From: Citrobacter koseri
Lineage (GTDB): Bacteria > Pseudomonadota > Gammaproteobacteria > Enterobacterales > Enterobacteriaceae
Direction: 5' to 3'
Length of the DNA: 64,000 bases
Assembly (NCBI GenBank): GCA_900446925.1
Contig: UAVY01000007.1
Span: 124,001 to 188,000 of the forward strand
Positions 31,059 to 41,701 of the stretch are shown here, piece by piece. How positions within the stretch are numbered: the stretch's first letter is position 1; every line of letters begins with the position of its first letter. The notes beneath the pieces were generated by a model that made no database searches, was not told the DNA's origin, and saw only the letters and a program-made list of their open reading frames with translations. The translations under genes and the position numbers were made by a program.

Positions 31059-31884
31059 TGACCGCAGTTTTATCGAATTAAAAGCGCGTCAGCGCGCCCA
31101 TGCGCTGCTGGATGAAGGCAGCTACCGCGAACTGTTCGACCCGTTTGAAGGCGTGATGTCGCCGTGGCTGGGCGCGCAGGGCATCGTGCCGCAGGCCGAT
31201 GACGGCATGGTCGTGGCGAAAGGCACTATTAACGGCAAACCGGCGGTGGTTGTGGCGATTGAGGGCGCATTCCAGGGCGGCAGCATGGGCGAAGTGTCCG
31301 GCGCTAAAATGGCGGCGGCGCTGGAGCTGGCGGCGGAAGATAACCGTAACGGCATTCCGACGCAGGCGGTGTTGAGCCTGGAAACCGGCGGCGTGCGTTT
31401 GCAGGAAGCCAACCTCGGCCTGGCGGCGATTGCCGACATCCACGCGGCGATTGTTGACCTGCGTCGTTACACCCCGGTGGTCGGCATTGTGGCCGGGACT
31501 GTCGGCTGCTTCGGCGGGATGTCTATCGCCGCTGCGCTGTGTAGCTATCTGATTGTCACCCGCGAAGCGCGTCTGGGTCTGAACGGCCCGCAGGTTATCG
31601 AACAGGAAGCCGGGATTGAAGAGTATGACTCCCGTGACCGCCCGTTTATCTGGAGCATGACCGGTGGCGAAGTGCGCTATCAAAGCGGGCTGGTGGATGC
31701 GCTGGTTGGCGATGGCGTCAACGCGGTGAAAGCGGCGATGAACGATGCGCTGGCGAAAGGCGTTCCGGCAAAACACCGCACCGATAACTACGACGATTAT
31801 CTGAACCGTCTGAGCCATTTCGACACCCGCAAACAGGCCGATTCAGAACAGATTAACGCGCTCTTTGCCCGGGAGGTGAAATGA
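31051..31884 (+). CDS. mdcD: Malonate decarboxylase beta subunit MdcD
   Basis: Crotonase/carboxyltransferase-fold subunit of 277 residues that, with MdcE, decarboxylates malonyl-S-ACP. Oxyanion-type glycine motifs: EGAFQGGSMGEVSGAK and GTVGCFGGMSIAAAL. The gene is intact. Its TGA overlaps the mdcE ATG. Confidence 0.95.
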   Translation: MRDDRSFIELKARQRAHALLDEGSYRELFDPFEGVMSPWLGAQGIVPQADDGMVVAKGTINGKPAVVVAIEGAFQGGSMGEVSGAKMAAALELAAEDNRNGIPTQAVLSLETGGVRLQEANLGLAAIADIHAAIVDLRRYTPVVGIVAGTVGCFGGMSIAAALCSYLIVTREARLGLNGPQVIEQEAGIEEYDSRDRPFIWSMTGGEVRYQSGLVDALVGDGVNAVKAAMNDALAKGVPAKHRTDNYDDYLNRLSHFDTRKQADSEQINALFAREVK

Positions 31885-32687
31885 TGAGTAACGCAATAAG
31901 CCGTGGCGAGTTATGGCTGCAAGCCCTCGTACCGAACGCCAGACGGCTCGAAGGGCTGTGCCCCTCCGTGCAGGCCGCAGACGGTGAGCTGAACGGTGAA
32001 ACGGCGCGCTTTATCGCGGTAGTGCCGGATGCTAACAACCATTACCCACGCGCCGCAAAAGGCGAGGTTGGTCTGCTGGAAGGCTGGACGCTTGCAAAAA
32101 GTGGTCAGCGAAACCGTGGCTGCCGATGCTGACAACGCTGTTAAGCGCCCGATCGTGGCGGTGATTGATGTGCCCAGCCAGGCCTACGGTCGCCGTGAAG
32201 AAGGCTTTGGTATTCACCAGGCGCTGGCCGGTGCGGCAGCGGCGTATGCCAATGCGCCGTCTGGCAGGGCATCCGGTGATTGGCCTTATCGTCGGCAAGG
32301 CGATGTCCGGTGCGTTTCTGGCGCACGGTTATCAGGCCCAACCGTCTGATTGCCTTCAACGACAAAGGCGTGCTGATCCACGCGATGGGCAAAGAGTCTG
32401 CGGCACGTATCACCCTGCGTACCGTCGAGTCGCTGGAAAAACTGGCGGCCACCATTCCGCCGATGGCGTACGACATCAGTAACTACGCCACGCTGGGACT
32501 GCTCTCCAGTCTGCTGGATATCAGTAATCCAGATGCCCCTTCGGCAAACGATCTGACGTTGGTGACGGCCACTCTGCAACAGGCCATCAGCGATGCTCGT
32601 CAGGAGCCGACGCTGAAAAACCGTCTGGGTGCCGACAATCGTCGTAGTTCTGCTCTTGTACGCGAACGCATGCGGGCGAGCTGGTAA
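31884..32687 (+). CDS. mdcE: Malonate decarboxylase gamma subunit MdcE (about three frame breaks)
   Basis: Partner of MdcD in the biotin-independent decarboxylase, about 266 residues. I start at the second ATG (MSNAISRGELW), seven bases after GGAGG; the ATG three bases earlier is possible. Frames change near 32093, 32263 and 32337. Joined, the protein includes RPIVAVIDVPSQAYGRREEG, then HPVIGLIVGKAMSGAFLAHG, then LIAFNDKGVLIHAMGKESAA, which are typical gamma-subunit blocks. Confidence 0.88.
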
Positions 32688-32811
32688 GTAAAAGAGACCT
32701 GCCAGATGCATAACCCCACGGGCGCGCCCGTTGCGTCCGTGAGGCGACCTGCATCCTGAAAATAATAATCATCGCGTCCGTGCTAACTCTTTTATTCATT
32801 ACAGGTGATTT

Positions 32812-33775
32812 ATGACTTACGTGATTGTTCATGCTCTTGCACCGATTTTTGTCATCATGTTGCTGGGGTTCTGGGCCGGGAAGGCCAAAATGGTTGATAA
32901 CAAGAAATGTTTTCCCTGCTCAACATTTTCGTCATGGATTTTGCCACTCCCCGCTGCGCTGTTTAGCGCCACGGTACAAACGCCCTGGACGGGTATTGTC
33001 GCGCAGTCGCCGCTGATTCTGGTGCTGACGCTGGCGATGTGGATCACCTACGCCGCTATCTATTTTCTGGCAACGAAGGTATTTAAAAAATCACCGCAGG
33101 ATGCGGCCGTGCTGACCCTGACCGTCGCTCTGCCAAACTACGCCGCGCTTGGCCTGCCGATTCTCGGTAGCGTGCTGGGCGAAGGGCCGTCAACGTCGCT
33201 CTCCGTCGCGGTTTCCATCGCCTGCGGTTCCGTGCTGATGACGCCGTTCTGCCTGCTGATTCTGGAGCGTGAGAAAGCGCGTGCGGAAGGCGGCAACTCG
33301 GGTTCTACCCTGTCGATGCTGCCGGTGCTGATGTGGCGTTCAATCAAGAAACCGATCGTGATGGGGCCCGCTGCTGGGGGTTATTCTCTCCGCTATCGGT
33401 ATCAAGATGCCGGAGCTAGTGCTGGCGGCGATCAAACCGCTGGGCCTGTCTGCCACTGCGGCGGCGCTGTTCCTGACCGGGGTGATCCTTTCTGCGCGTA
33501 AGTTGCAGATCAACACGATGGTTATTACCTCCACCATTGCCAAGCTGCTGATTCAACCGGCGATTGCCTGGGGGATCGTGCTGATTTTCGGCCTGCATGG
33601 CTCGGTGGCGATCACCGCTATCCTGATGATTGCGCTGTCTGCCGGTTTCTTCGGCGTGGTGTTCGGTAATCGCTTCGGCGTGCAGTCGCCGGATGCAGAA
33701 GCCGTGCTGCTGTTAAGCTCGGTCCTGTGTATCCTGTCGCTGCCGTTGTTTATCTCGCTGACTTCAGGACTCTAA
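32812..33775 (+). CDS. mdcF: Malonate transporter MdcF, AEC family (frame breaks)
   Basis: Inner membrane auxin-efflux-carrier-type permease of about 320 residues with about ten helices. Its place in the mdc operon implies malonate uptake. One extra C at 33367-33369 breaks the frame; corrected, PIVMGPLLGVILSAIGIKMPE is continuous. A second fault is hidden: three inserted bases between 32905 and 32955 cancel out but scramble about 17 residues, which should read like NVSLLNIFVMDFATPAALFSA. The 124-base gap before the gene has a GC-rich hairpin around GGGCGCGCCC. Confidence 0.88.
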
Positions 33776-33778
33776 AGC

Positions 33779-34398
33779 ATGAACACAACATTACGCCCCA
33801 CGATCTTATCTGGCTTAACGCGCGGAGCGCGCTGGAAGGTGTCACGGAATCCTGGGTGGATGACGTCTGGCATACCCGCCTGCCGGTGGTGGTACGGCGT
33901 GATGTTGATGCGCAGGGGCCGTATTCCCGTCGGCGTTCGCGGCATAAAGCGCGACCAGCGCGCGGCGGGCTGGGCTCAACCGGACGCCATTACCCCGCGT
34001 CTGTACGCCGGAATCGCTGGTTGACCTACAGATGCTGCTGCGCTCGCCCTTTATCTCGCAGCCACCGGTTCAGGTGGCTTTATTACTGACGCAACAGGCA
34101 TGGCCGTGGACGTGGGGGATTACCGGCAGTACCGGCTACGCGCTGGCGACCGGGCTCCCGGTGATCCACGCCGCAAGCGATCTGGATTTGCTGATTCGCG
34201 CCCGGCAGCCGCTCTCTCGCGAGCTGCTGGAGAAATGGCGGCAGCAACTGACCGGGCGGGCTTTGCCGTGCGGATACCCAGGTGGAAACGCCGCACGGCG
34301 CGTTTACGCTGAACGAATGGCTGCGCGATGGCAAAGCGCTGTTAAAAACGTCGCAGGGGCCGCGGCTGGTCAGCGACCCGTGGCGCAGGGAGGAGTAA
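33779..34398 (+). CDS. mdcG: Phosphoribosyl-dephospho-CoA transferase MdcG (several frame breaks)
   Basis: Attaches the prosthetic group to Ser25 of MdcC (CitX-like nucleotidyltransferase). About 205 residues. Joined frames read RPHDLIWLNARSALEG, PVVVRRDVDAQG, IPVGVRGIKRDQRAAGW, SPFISQPPVQVALLLTQQAW and GITGSTGYALATGLPVIHA, and end RLVSDPWRREE. Breaks fall near 33797, 33918, 34015 and 34265. The mdcH ATG follows the stop directly. Confidence 0.86.
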
Positions 34399-35294
34399 AT
34401 GAAAATCCTGTTTACCTTTCCGGGGCAGGGGACGCAGCATGCAGGTATGCTGCAAAACCTTCCGGGAACGGAGTTAGCGCTGGCGCGCGAGGTGCTGGGG
34501 CGGAGGCGAATACGCTTGATACCCCGGACGCGCTGCAACACACCCGGGCGGTACAGCTTGCTTTGCTGATTGCCGGGTGGCGTGGGCGCGCGAGCTGGAA
34601 CGTCGCGGCGTTGCGCCGGATATTGTCAGCGGCCTGTCCATCGGCGCGTATCCAGCGGCGGTGATCGCCGGAGCGCTGGAGTTTACCGACGCGCTGACGC
34701 TGGTGGCCCTGCGCGGTGATTTTGATGGAGCAGGCGTATCCGCACGGTTACGGCCTGACGGCGATTATGGGGCTGACCTTGCCGCAGGTGGAGTCGCTGG
34801 TTGCAGGCAGTGGAACCTTTATCGCTAACCTGAATGCGGAAACCCAGATTGTGATTGCCGGTAGCGATGAGGCGATGGCGGATGTTGCGAAGCGGGCGCT
34901 GGATAAAGGCGCGAGTAAAGCCCACCGTCTGGCGGTGAGCGTGCCGTCGCACTGTGCTTTGCTGGCGGAACCGGCGCAGCGGCTGGTGGAGGCGTTCCGT
35001 CATGTGACGCTCTCCCGTCCGCGCTGTGCATACCTCAGCGGTAGTACCGGGCGCGTGCTGTGGCAGCCGGAACGTATTGCTGACGACCTGGCGATGAACA
35101 TGGCGCGGACGGTGCGCTGGCAGGACGCGGCGATCTCCGCCAACGAGCGCGAGGCGCGGTTGGCGATTGAAATGCCGCCCGGCGGCGTGTTGACCTGCTT
35201 AACGCGACAGGCGGAGTGGGAAGGTGAGTCTGTCTCGCTGGAGCGCAGCGGGGTGGATGTCGCGGTGCATCTGGCAAAACGGCTTAGAGGCTAG
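34399..35294 (+). CDS. mdcH: Malonyl-CoA:ACP transacylase MdcH (about three frame breaks)
   Basis: Loads malonyl onto the MdcC carrier to start the cycle (FabD-like). About 298 residues. FPGQGTQHAGML at the N-terminus and the nucleophile Ser in VSGLSIGAYPAAV mark the family. Frames shift near 34495, 34575 and 34720. The C-terminal half from LPQVESLVAGSGTFIANLNA to VDVAVHLAKRLRG is unbroken. Last gene of the operon; a BIME follows. Confidence 0.87.
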
Positions 35295-35301
35295 TGCGGT
35301 T

Positions 35302-35387
35302 GCCCGATGGCGCTGCGCTTATCGGGCCTACGGCTCGCACCCGTTGTAGTTGTAGGCCGGATAAGACGCGTGGCGTCGCCATCCGGC
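35302..35387. repeat. REP/BIME between mdcH and mdcR
   Basis: Inverted pair GCCCGATGGCG through TTATCGGGCCTAC and GTAGGCCGGATAAG through CGCCATCCGGC, between the convergent operon and its regulator. Confidence 0.9.
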
Positions 35388-35408
35388 GATCAGGCGCCCG
35401 GATTAAGG

Positions 35409-36331
35409 CTACGCGCGTACATGCGCCCCTTCGGCGGCCAGCGCCAGCAGATTAGGGTCGCGCTCGCGGTTGCGGGCGAAGACAATGGCGATGAGCTGCT
35501 GCATCTGGTATGGCTGCGACAGCTTCAGCAACTGTAACGGAATTCTCGTACATCTTCTTCATGCGTCCCGGCATCAGAGTGAAACCGACGCCCGCCTGCA
35601 CCAGACTGAGCATCGAAAAGATGTCGTTCACACGGGTGACAATCTCTGGTTCAAACCCGGCAATATGAAAGGCTTCCTGGAAGCCCGCATAGGTGGCAAA
35701 GCCTTCCGCCAGTGAGACAAACTTCTGATCCCGGTAATCACGCAGATCGGCGGGCGAGGAGGTGTCAAGCGTCGCCGTCGCCGGTGCGGCGAGATAAATA
35801 TCGTCATGAAACAGCGGCAGCACTTCCAGACTGTTGCGATCGATAGCGCTTTCCGAAATGGAGATCAGGATCGCATCCAGCATTCCGTCTTCCCAGCATT
35901 CTCAGCAGCGCTTCGTTGGAGCCCATTGTCAGATCCAGTTCGAGATCCGGTCGGCGCAGTTTCATCCCCATGATCAGATGCGGGACGGTTTCCAGCGTCA
36001 GAGAGTAGAGCGTACCTACGCGCAGACGCCCCTGGCCGATCCCTGCCGTTTTGCGCGCCTCTTCCAGCCCGCGCGCCATCAACTGGCTGACCTCCTGGCA
36101 ATACTCCAGCAGCGTCCACGCCGCCGGTTGCGGGATCAGATTACGTCCTTTATGCACGAACAGCGGACAGCGAACATTCTCTTCCAGCGTATGCAGCGCG
36201 CGATGAACGCTGACCCCGCTGATATCCAGCGCCTCCGCCGTCCGGGCAATATTGCCTTTCTCCATAAACGTCATGAAGATGCTTAACTTGCGAAAGGTGA
36301 TATCGTTGGTTATCAGCGGATTCATCGTCAT
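35409..36331 (-). CDS. mdcR: LysR-type regulator MdcR (two frame breaks)
   Basis: About 306 residues; N-terminal winged helix with FMEKGNIARTAEALDISGVS and HRALHTLEE, then the effector domain. It is expected to activate the mdc operon with malonate. The start is taken as MTMNPLITNDITFRKLS. Extra bases near 35893 (ATGCTGGGAAGAC) and 35543 (GTTACAGTTG) break the frame; corrected, it ends LAAEGAHVRA. It starts ten bases after the yheS stop on the same strand, so it may share the yheS transcript. It is convergent with mdcA-H. Confidence 0.87.
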
Positions 36332-36341
36332 ATTCCCGAAG

Positions 36342-38243
36342 TTAGTCGGCCAGCATCTGCTCAAGCTGTTCCTGTGCTTCCAGCCAGGCCATCTCGCACT
36401 CTTCCAGCCCGGATTTGGCGCTGGCCTGCTGTTGCAGGCATTCCGTCAGTTCCGCTTTGCGGCTCTGGTCGTACAGTTCGCTGTCGCCCAGTTTTTCTTC
36501 CGCTTGCGCCAGTTTCGCGTTCAGCTTCTCCATCTCTTTTTCCAGACGGGCGATCTCTTTACGCAGCGGCTGGGTCTGGGCACGCAGTTCGGCTTCGCGA
36601 CGCTTCTGATCCTTACGCGCCTGGGCGCTGTTGGCGTTCTCTTTCGGGGCGTCATCAGGCTGGCTTTCCTGTTTCTGCACGTCGCTCAGCCACTGCTGAT
36701 AGTCTTCCAGATCGCCATCGAACGGCTCGACTTTATGGTCGTGAACCAGATAGAGATCGTCGGTGGTGGAGCGTAGCAGGTGACGGTCGTGCGAGACGAC
36801 CACCAGCGCGCCTTCAAATTCGATGAGCGCTTCGGTCAGCGCCTGACGCATATCGAGGTCAAGGTGGTTGGTCGGTTCATCAAGCAGCAGCAGATTAGGG
36901 CGCTGCCAGACGATCAATGCCAGCACCAGGCGCGCTTTTTCACCACCGGAGAAGCGACGGGTCTCTTCGCTGACCTTATCGCCCTGGAAGCCAAACCCGC
37001 CGAGGTAATCGCGCAGCTTCTGCTCCAGTTCCTGCGGCGCCAGCCGCGCCAGATGTTGCAGCGGCGATTCATCCGCTCGCAAATACTCCAGCTGATGCTG
37101 AGCGAAGTAACCGAGTTTAATGCCCTTCGCCAGACCGATTTCACCGCTGGCAGGCGCAAGCTCGCCCGCCAGCAGCTTGATGAGCGTTGATTTACCGGCG
37201 CCGTTGCGCCCCAACAGCCCGATGCGTGAACCGGGCACCAGATTCAGCTTAATGGAGTCCAGAATGATGCGATCGCCATACCCGGCGCTCACTTTCTCCA
37301 TTTTCAGCAGCGGGTTGGGCAGGCTTTCCGGCGCGCGGAAGCTGAAGTGGAACGGGTTATCGACATGCGCGGGGGCGATAAGCTCCATACGCTCCAGCAT
37401 TTTGATACGGCTCTGCGCCTGCTTCGCTTTTGTCGCTTTGGCGCGGAAACGGTCGATATAACTTTGCAGATGCGCCACGCGCTCCTGCTGGCTCTCGTAC
37501 ATCGCCTGCTGCTGGGCCAGCCGGGTCGCGCGCTGCACTTCAAATGCGCTGTAGTTGCCGGTGTATTCGAACAGGGTTTGCTGTTCGATATGAATGATTT
37601 TGTCTACCACCGGATCGAGGAAGTCGCGGTCGTGCGAAATCAGAATCAGAGTGCCCTGATAGCTCTTCAGCCATTTTTCCAGCCAGATAACGGCATCAAG
37701 ATCGAGGTGGTTGGTCGGTTCATCGAGCAGCAGCAGGTCAGAACGGCAAATCAGCGCCTGGGCCAGGTTAAGGCGCATGCGCCAGCCACCGGAGAAATCG
37801 CTGACCGGGCGTTCAAGCTGTTCGTTGCTAAAACCGAGGCCGTGGAGCAGGCTGGCGGCGCGTGAGCGCACGGTCCAGGCGTCGATGGCGTCGAGCTTGC
37901 CGTGTACGGTGGCGATGGCGTGCCCGTCGTTACGTTCGTTGGCGTCGTGCAACTGCGCTTCCAGTTGGCGGTATTCGCGATCGCCATCAATCACGTACTC
38001 CAGCGCGGGCTGCGCAAGCGCGGGTGTTTCCTGATTCACCCACGCCAGTTGCCAGTTACCGGGAAAGGTCACGCCGCCTGCATCGGCGCTGATTTCATTT
38101 TTCAGCAATGCCAGCAGGGTAGATTTACCGCAGCCATTCTTACCCACCAGGCCGACCTTCTGTCCCGGGTTGATGGTGGCGGTGGCATTGTCCAGCAAGA
38201 CGCGCACGCCGCGACGAATTTGTAACGAGGAGAAAACAATCAT
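36342..38243 (-). CDS. yheS: YheS, ABC-F family ATPase
   Basis: Soluble tandem ABC protein of 633 residues without membrane helices. First ATPase: Walker A GLVGKNGCGKSTLL, signature DFSGGWRMR, Walker B LLLLDEPTNHLDLD. A linker follows, then the second ATPase: GLLGRNGAGKSTLI, RFSGGEKARL, LLLLDEPTNHLDLD. The C-terminal 80 residues are a coiled coil. ABC-F proteins act on the ribosome E site; YheS helps relieve certain stalled nascent chains in E. coli. The gene is intact. It is separated here from its usual neighbour yheT. Confidence 0.95.
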   Translation of the reverse strand: MIVFSSLQIRRGVRVLLDNATATINPGQKVGLVGKNGCGKSTLLALLKNEISADAGGVTFPGNWQLAWVNQETPALAQPALEYVIDGDREYRQLEAQLHDANERNDGHAIATVHGKLDAIDAWTVRSRAASLLHGLGFSNEQLERPVSDFSGGWRMRLNLAQALICRSDLLLLDEPTNHLDLDAVIWLEKWLKSYQGTLILISHDRDFLDPVVDKIIHIEQQTLFEYTGNYSAFEVQRATRLAQQQAMYESQQERVAHLQSYIDRFRAKATKAKQAQSRIKMLERMELIAPAHVDNPFHFSFRAPESLPNPLLKMEKVSAGYGDRIILDSIKLNLVPGSRIGLLGRNGAGKSTLIKLLAGELAPASGEIGLAKGIKLGYFAQHQLEYLRADESPLQHLARLAPQELEQKLRDYLGGFGFQGDKVSEETRRFSGGEKARLVLALIVWQRPNLLLLDEPTNHLDLDMRQALTEALIEFEGALVVVSHDRHLLRSTTDDLYLVHDHKVEPFDGDLEDYQQWLSDVQKQESQPDDAPKENANSAQARKDQKRREAELRAQTQPLRKEIARLEKEMEKLNAKLAQAEEKLGDSELYDQSRKAELTECLQQQASAKSGLEECEMAWLEAQEQLEQMLAD

Positions 38244-38368
38244 AAGGCGCCGTATGTTCAGACTATGTTAATTTATCATTATGATAATGTAATATGCGGG
38301 CATTCTGCCGCGCCGGAGCGCAATGGTAGCCCAAAACAATAACGATACACAAAATAACCGGGAGGGGG

Positions 38369-38925
38369 ATGATGTCCCAGCCAGCAAAGGTACTGCTGCT
38401 GTATGCCCATCCAGAATCTCAGGACTCGGTCGCGAACCGGGTGCTGCTTAAACCGGCCATGCAACTCAGTAATGTGACGGTGCACGATCTCTACGCGCAC
38501 TACCCTGATTTTTTTTATCGATATCGCGCATGAGCAGGCGCTATTGCGTGAACATGACGTGATTGTTTTCCAGCATCCGCTGTATACCTATAGCTGTCCG
38601 GCGTTGCTTAAAGAGTGGTTAGACCGCGTGCTCAGCCGTGGTTTCGCCAGTGGCCCAGGGGGGAACCAACTGGCGGGAAAGTACTGGCGGAGCGTGATTA
38701 CCACCGGTGAACCGGAAAAGCGCGTATCGCTACGATGCGCTGAACCGCTATCCGATGACCGATGTGCTGCGGCCGTTTGAGCTGACGGCGGCGATGTGCC
38801 GGATGCACTGGATGAGTCCGATTATTATCTACTGGGCCAGGCGACAAAGTGAGCAGGAACTGGCCAGCCACGCGAAAGCCTACGGCGAATGGCTGGCAAA
38901 CCCTGTTCTGGCGGGAGGTCGCTAA
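38369..38925 (+). CDS. kefG: KefG, ancillary flavoprotein of KefB (two frame breaks)
   Basis: Flavodoxin-fold quinone-reductase-like subunit needed for full KefB activity, 184 residues after correction. GGAGGGGG precedes [20 protein letters not shown]. The frame breaks in a T8 tract (38509-38516; seven T expected) and an A4 tract (38716-38719; three expected), restoring [15 protein letters not shown] and [15 protein letters not shown]. The stop overlaps the kefB start (TAATG). Confidence 0.9.
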
Positions 38926-40730
38926 TGGAAGGTTCCGATTTATTGACGGCGGGGGTGATGTTTCTCTTCGCGGCGGTCGCTGCGGTGCCACTGGCATCGC
39001 GGCTGGGTATTGGCGCGGTACTGGGATATTTGCTGGCAGGGATTGCGATTGGCCCCTGGGGGCTGGGATTTATCAGCGACGTTGATGAAATCCTCCACTT
39101 TTCTGAGCTGGGCGTTGTCTTTCTGATGTTTATCATCGGCCTGGAACTCAACCCTTCCAAACTCTGGCAACTGCGTCGCTCTATCTTTGGCGTCGGGGCG
39201 GCCCAGGTGATGCTGAGCGCTGTCGTGCTGGCCGGGCTGCTGATGCTTACCGATTTCTCGTGGCAGGCGGCGGTGATCGGCGGGATTGGTCTGGCGATGT
39301 CATCGACCGCGATGGCACTGCAACTGATGCGGGAAAAGGGGATGAACCGCAGCGAATCCGGCCAGTTTGGGTTTTTCGGTGCTGCTGTTCCAGGATCTGG
39401 CGGTGATCCCCGCGCTGGCGCTGGTGCCGCTGCTGGCTGGCTCGGCAGATGAACATTTTGACTGGATTAAAGTCGGCATGAAGGTGCTGGCCTTTGCCGG
39501 GATGCTGATTGGCGGTCGCTATTTGCTGCGCCCGGTGTTCCGCTTTATCGCCGATTCCGGCGTACGCGAGGTGTTTACCGCCGCCACGCTGTTGCTGGTG
39601 CTGGGGTCTGCTTATTTATGGATGCGCTGGGGCTGTCGATGGCGCTCGGTACGTTTATCGCAGGCGTGCTGCTGGCGGAAAGCGAATACCGTCATGAGCT
39701 GGAAACGGCCATCGATCCGTTCAAAGGGCTGCTGCTGGGGTTGTTCTTTATCTCCGTGGGGATGTCGTTAAACCTTGGCGTGCTCTATACCCACCTGTTG
39801 TGGGTAGCGGTGAGCGTCATCGTGCTGGTGGCGGTGAAAACGCTGGTGCTTTATCTGCTGGCGCGTCTGTACGGGATTCGGAGTTCGGAGCGGATGCAGT
39901 TTGCGGGCGTGCTGAGTCAGGGGGGCGAGTTCGCGTTTGTGCTCTTTTCCACCGCCTCGTCCCAGCGGCTGTTTCAGGGCGACCAGATGTCGCTGCTGCT
40001 GGTCACCGTAACGCTGTCGATGATGACCACGCCGCTGCTGATGAAGCTCGTCGATAAATGGCTCTCCAGACAGCTTAACGGCCCGGAAGAGGAAGATGAA
40101 AAGCCCTGGGTGGATGATGATAAACCGCAGGTGATTGTCGTGGGATTCGGGCGTTTTGGTCAGGTAATTGGCCGTTTGTTGATGGCGAATAAAATGCGCA
40201 TCACCGTACTGGAGCGCGATATCAGCGCCGTTAACCTGATGCGAAAATACGGCTACAAAGTGTATTACGGCGATGCGACTCAGGTGGAGCTACTGCGTTC
40301 GGCGGGAGCGGAAGCGGCGGAGTCTATCGTCATTACCTGTAATGAACCGGAAGACACCATGAAGCTGGTGGAGATATGCCGGCAGCATTTCCCGCATTTG
40401 CATATTCTTGCGCGAGCGCGCGGACGTGTGGAAGCGCATGAGTTATTACAGGCGGGTGTCACGCAGTTTTCCCGCGAGACGTTTTCCAGCGCGCTGGAGC
40501 TGGGGCGTAAGACGCTGGTGTCGTTAGGGATGCACCCACACCAGGCGCAGCGTGCGCAACTGCATTTCCGTCGGCTGGATATGCGTATGCTACGGGAGCT
40601 TATTCCGATGCATACCGACATGGTGCAAATTTCTCGTGCCAGAGAGGCCAGACGCGAACTGGAGGAGATTTTCCAGCGAGAGATGCAGCAAGAGCGGCGC
40701 CAGCTGGATGGCTGGGATGAGTTTGAGTAG
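38925..40730 (+). CDS. kefB: Glutathione-gated potassium efflux system KefB (two compensating frame breaks)
   Basis: 601-residue CPA2 K+/H+ antiporter protecting against electrophiles. The N-terminal two thirds are about 12 membrane helices; the C-terminal RCK domain has the Rossmann motif [17 protein letters not shown]. One extra T (39372-39376) and one lost A (near 39617) cancel, so the span has exactly 602 codons. Between them a different frame must be read ([20 protein letters not shown]). It is coupled to kefG upstream and lies close to yheV downstream. Confidence 0.92.
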
Positions 40731-40739
40731 AGGGTAGGT

Positions 40740-40940
40740 ATGGCGATTCGTAAACGTTTTATTGCAGGGGCGACGTGTCCGGCCTGCCAGGCGCAGGATT
40801 CAATGGCGATGTGGCGCGAAAATAATGTCGATATTGTTGAGTGTGTTAAGTGCGGTCATCAGATGCGTGAAGCCGATAAAGCGGCCCGCGAGCACGTTCG
40901 CAAAGAAGAGCAAGTGATCGGGATTTTTCATCCAGACTAG
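40740..40940 (+). CDS. yheV: YheV, small zinc-ribbon protein
   Basis: 66 residues with two CxxC knuckles (CPACQA and CVKCGHQ), so probably a zinc ribbon. It matches E. coli YheV; function unknown. It sits nine bases after kefB, likely in the same transcript. Confidence 0.93.
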   Translation: MAIRKRFIAGATCPACQAQDSMAMWRENNVDIVECVKCGHQMREADKAAREHVRKEEQVIGIFHPD

Positions 40941-41034
40941 CGATATGCCGCAGGTTTTTTTAAGCTAGTGGGTACACGGGTGCAGAATTCCGCTACAATC
41001 TGCGCCACTATTCTTCCCATGCTCAGGAGATATC

Positions 41035-41622
41035 ATGAAAGTAGCAAAAGACCTGGTGGTCAGCCTGGCCTATCAGGTACGTACAGAAGACGGTGTGTTG
41101 GTTGATGAGTCTCCGGTGAGTGCGCCGCTGGACTACCTGCATGGTCACGGTTCCCTGATCTCTGGCCTGGAAACAGCGCTGGAAGGTCACGACGTTGGCG
41201 ACAAATTCGATGTGGCTGTTGGCGCGAACGACGCTTACGGTCAGTATGACGAAAACCTGGTGCAGCGCGTGCCTAAAGACGTCTTCATGGGCGTTGACGA
41301 GTTGCAGGTTGGCATGCGTTTCCTGGCGGAAACTGACCAGGGCCCGGTACCGGTAGAAATTACCGAAGTGGAAGACGACCACGTTGTGGTTGACGGTAAC
41401 CACATGCTGGCTGGCCAGAACCTGAAATTTAACGTGGAAGTTGTGGCGATCCGCGAAGCGACCGAAGAAGAACTGGCTCATGGCCACGTTCACGGCGCGC
41501 ACGGTCACGACCACGACCACGGTCACGACGGTTGCTGCGGCGGCCACGGCCACGATCATGACCACGGTCATGAGCATGGCAAAGGTGGTTGTGGCGGTAA
41601 CGGCGGCTGTGGTTGCCATTAA
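41035..41622 (+). CDS. slyD: SlyD, FKBP-type isomerase and metallochaperone
   Basis: Cytoplasmic peptidyl-prolyl isomerase and chaperone of 195 residues. FKBP domain with inserted flap in residues 1-146 (VKVAKD-type start, SLISGLETALEGHDVG, HMLAGQNLKFNVEVV). The tail from about 150 is a His/Cys-rich metal-binding region (repeats of GHDHDH, CCGGHG, GCGGNGGCGCH) that carries nickel for hydrogenase maturation. The gene is intact. Confidence 0.97.
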   Translation: MKVAKDLVVSLAYQVRTEDGVLVDESPVSAPLDYLHGHGSLISGLETALEGHDVGDKFDVAVGANDAYGQYDENLVQRVPKDVFMGVDELQVGMRFLAETDQGPVPVEITEVEDDHVVVDGNHMLAGQNLKFNVEVVAIREATEEELAHGHVHGAHGHDHDHGHDGCCGGHGHDHDHGHEHGKGGCGGNGGCGCH

Positions 41623-41633
41623 TCGTCTGTAAT

Positions 41634-41699
41634 GCCTGATGGCGCTGCGCTTATCAGGGCTACAGTAGGCCGGATAAGGCGTTTACGCCGCCATCTGGC
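41634..41699. repeat. REP/BIME between slyD and slyX
   Basis: Inverted pair; the first unit is slightly diverged (TTATCAGGGCTAC) and the second ends CCATCTGGC. It is followed by a terminator. Confidence 0.88.
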
Positions 41700-41701
41700 A
41701 C

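Noticed and set aside
27986..36331. Mobile element carrying mdc
   Set aside because: No integrase, transposase, direct repeats or tRNA target seen at either edge.
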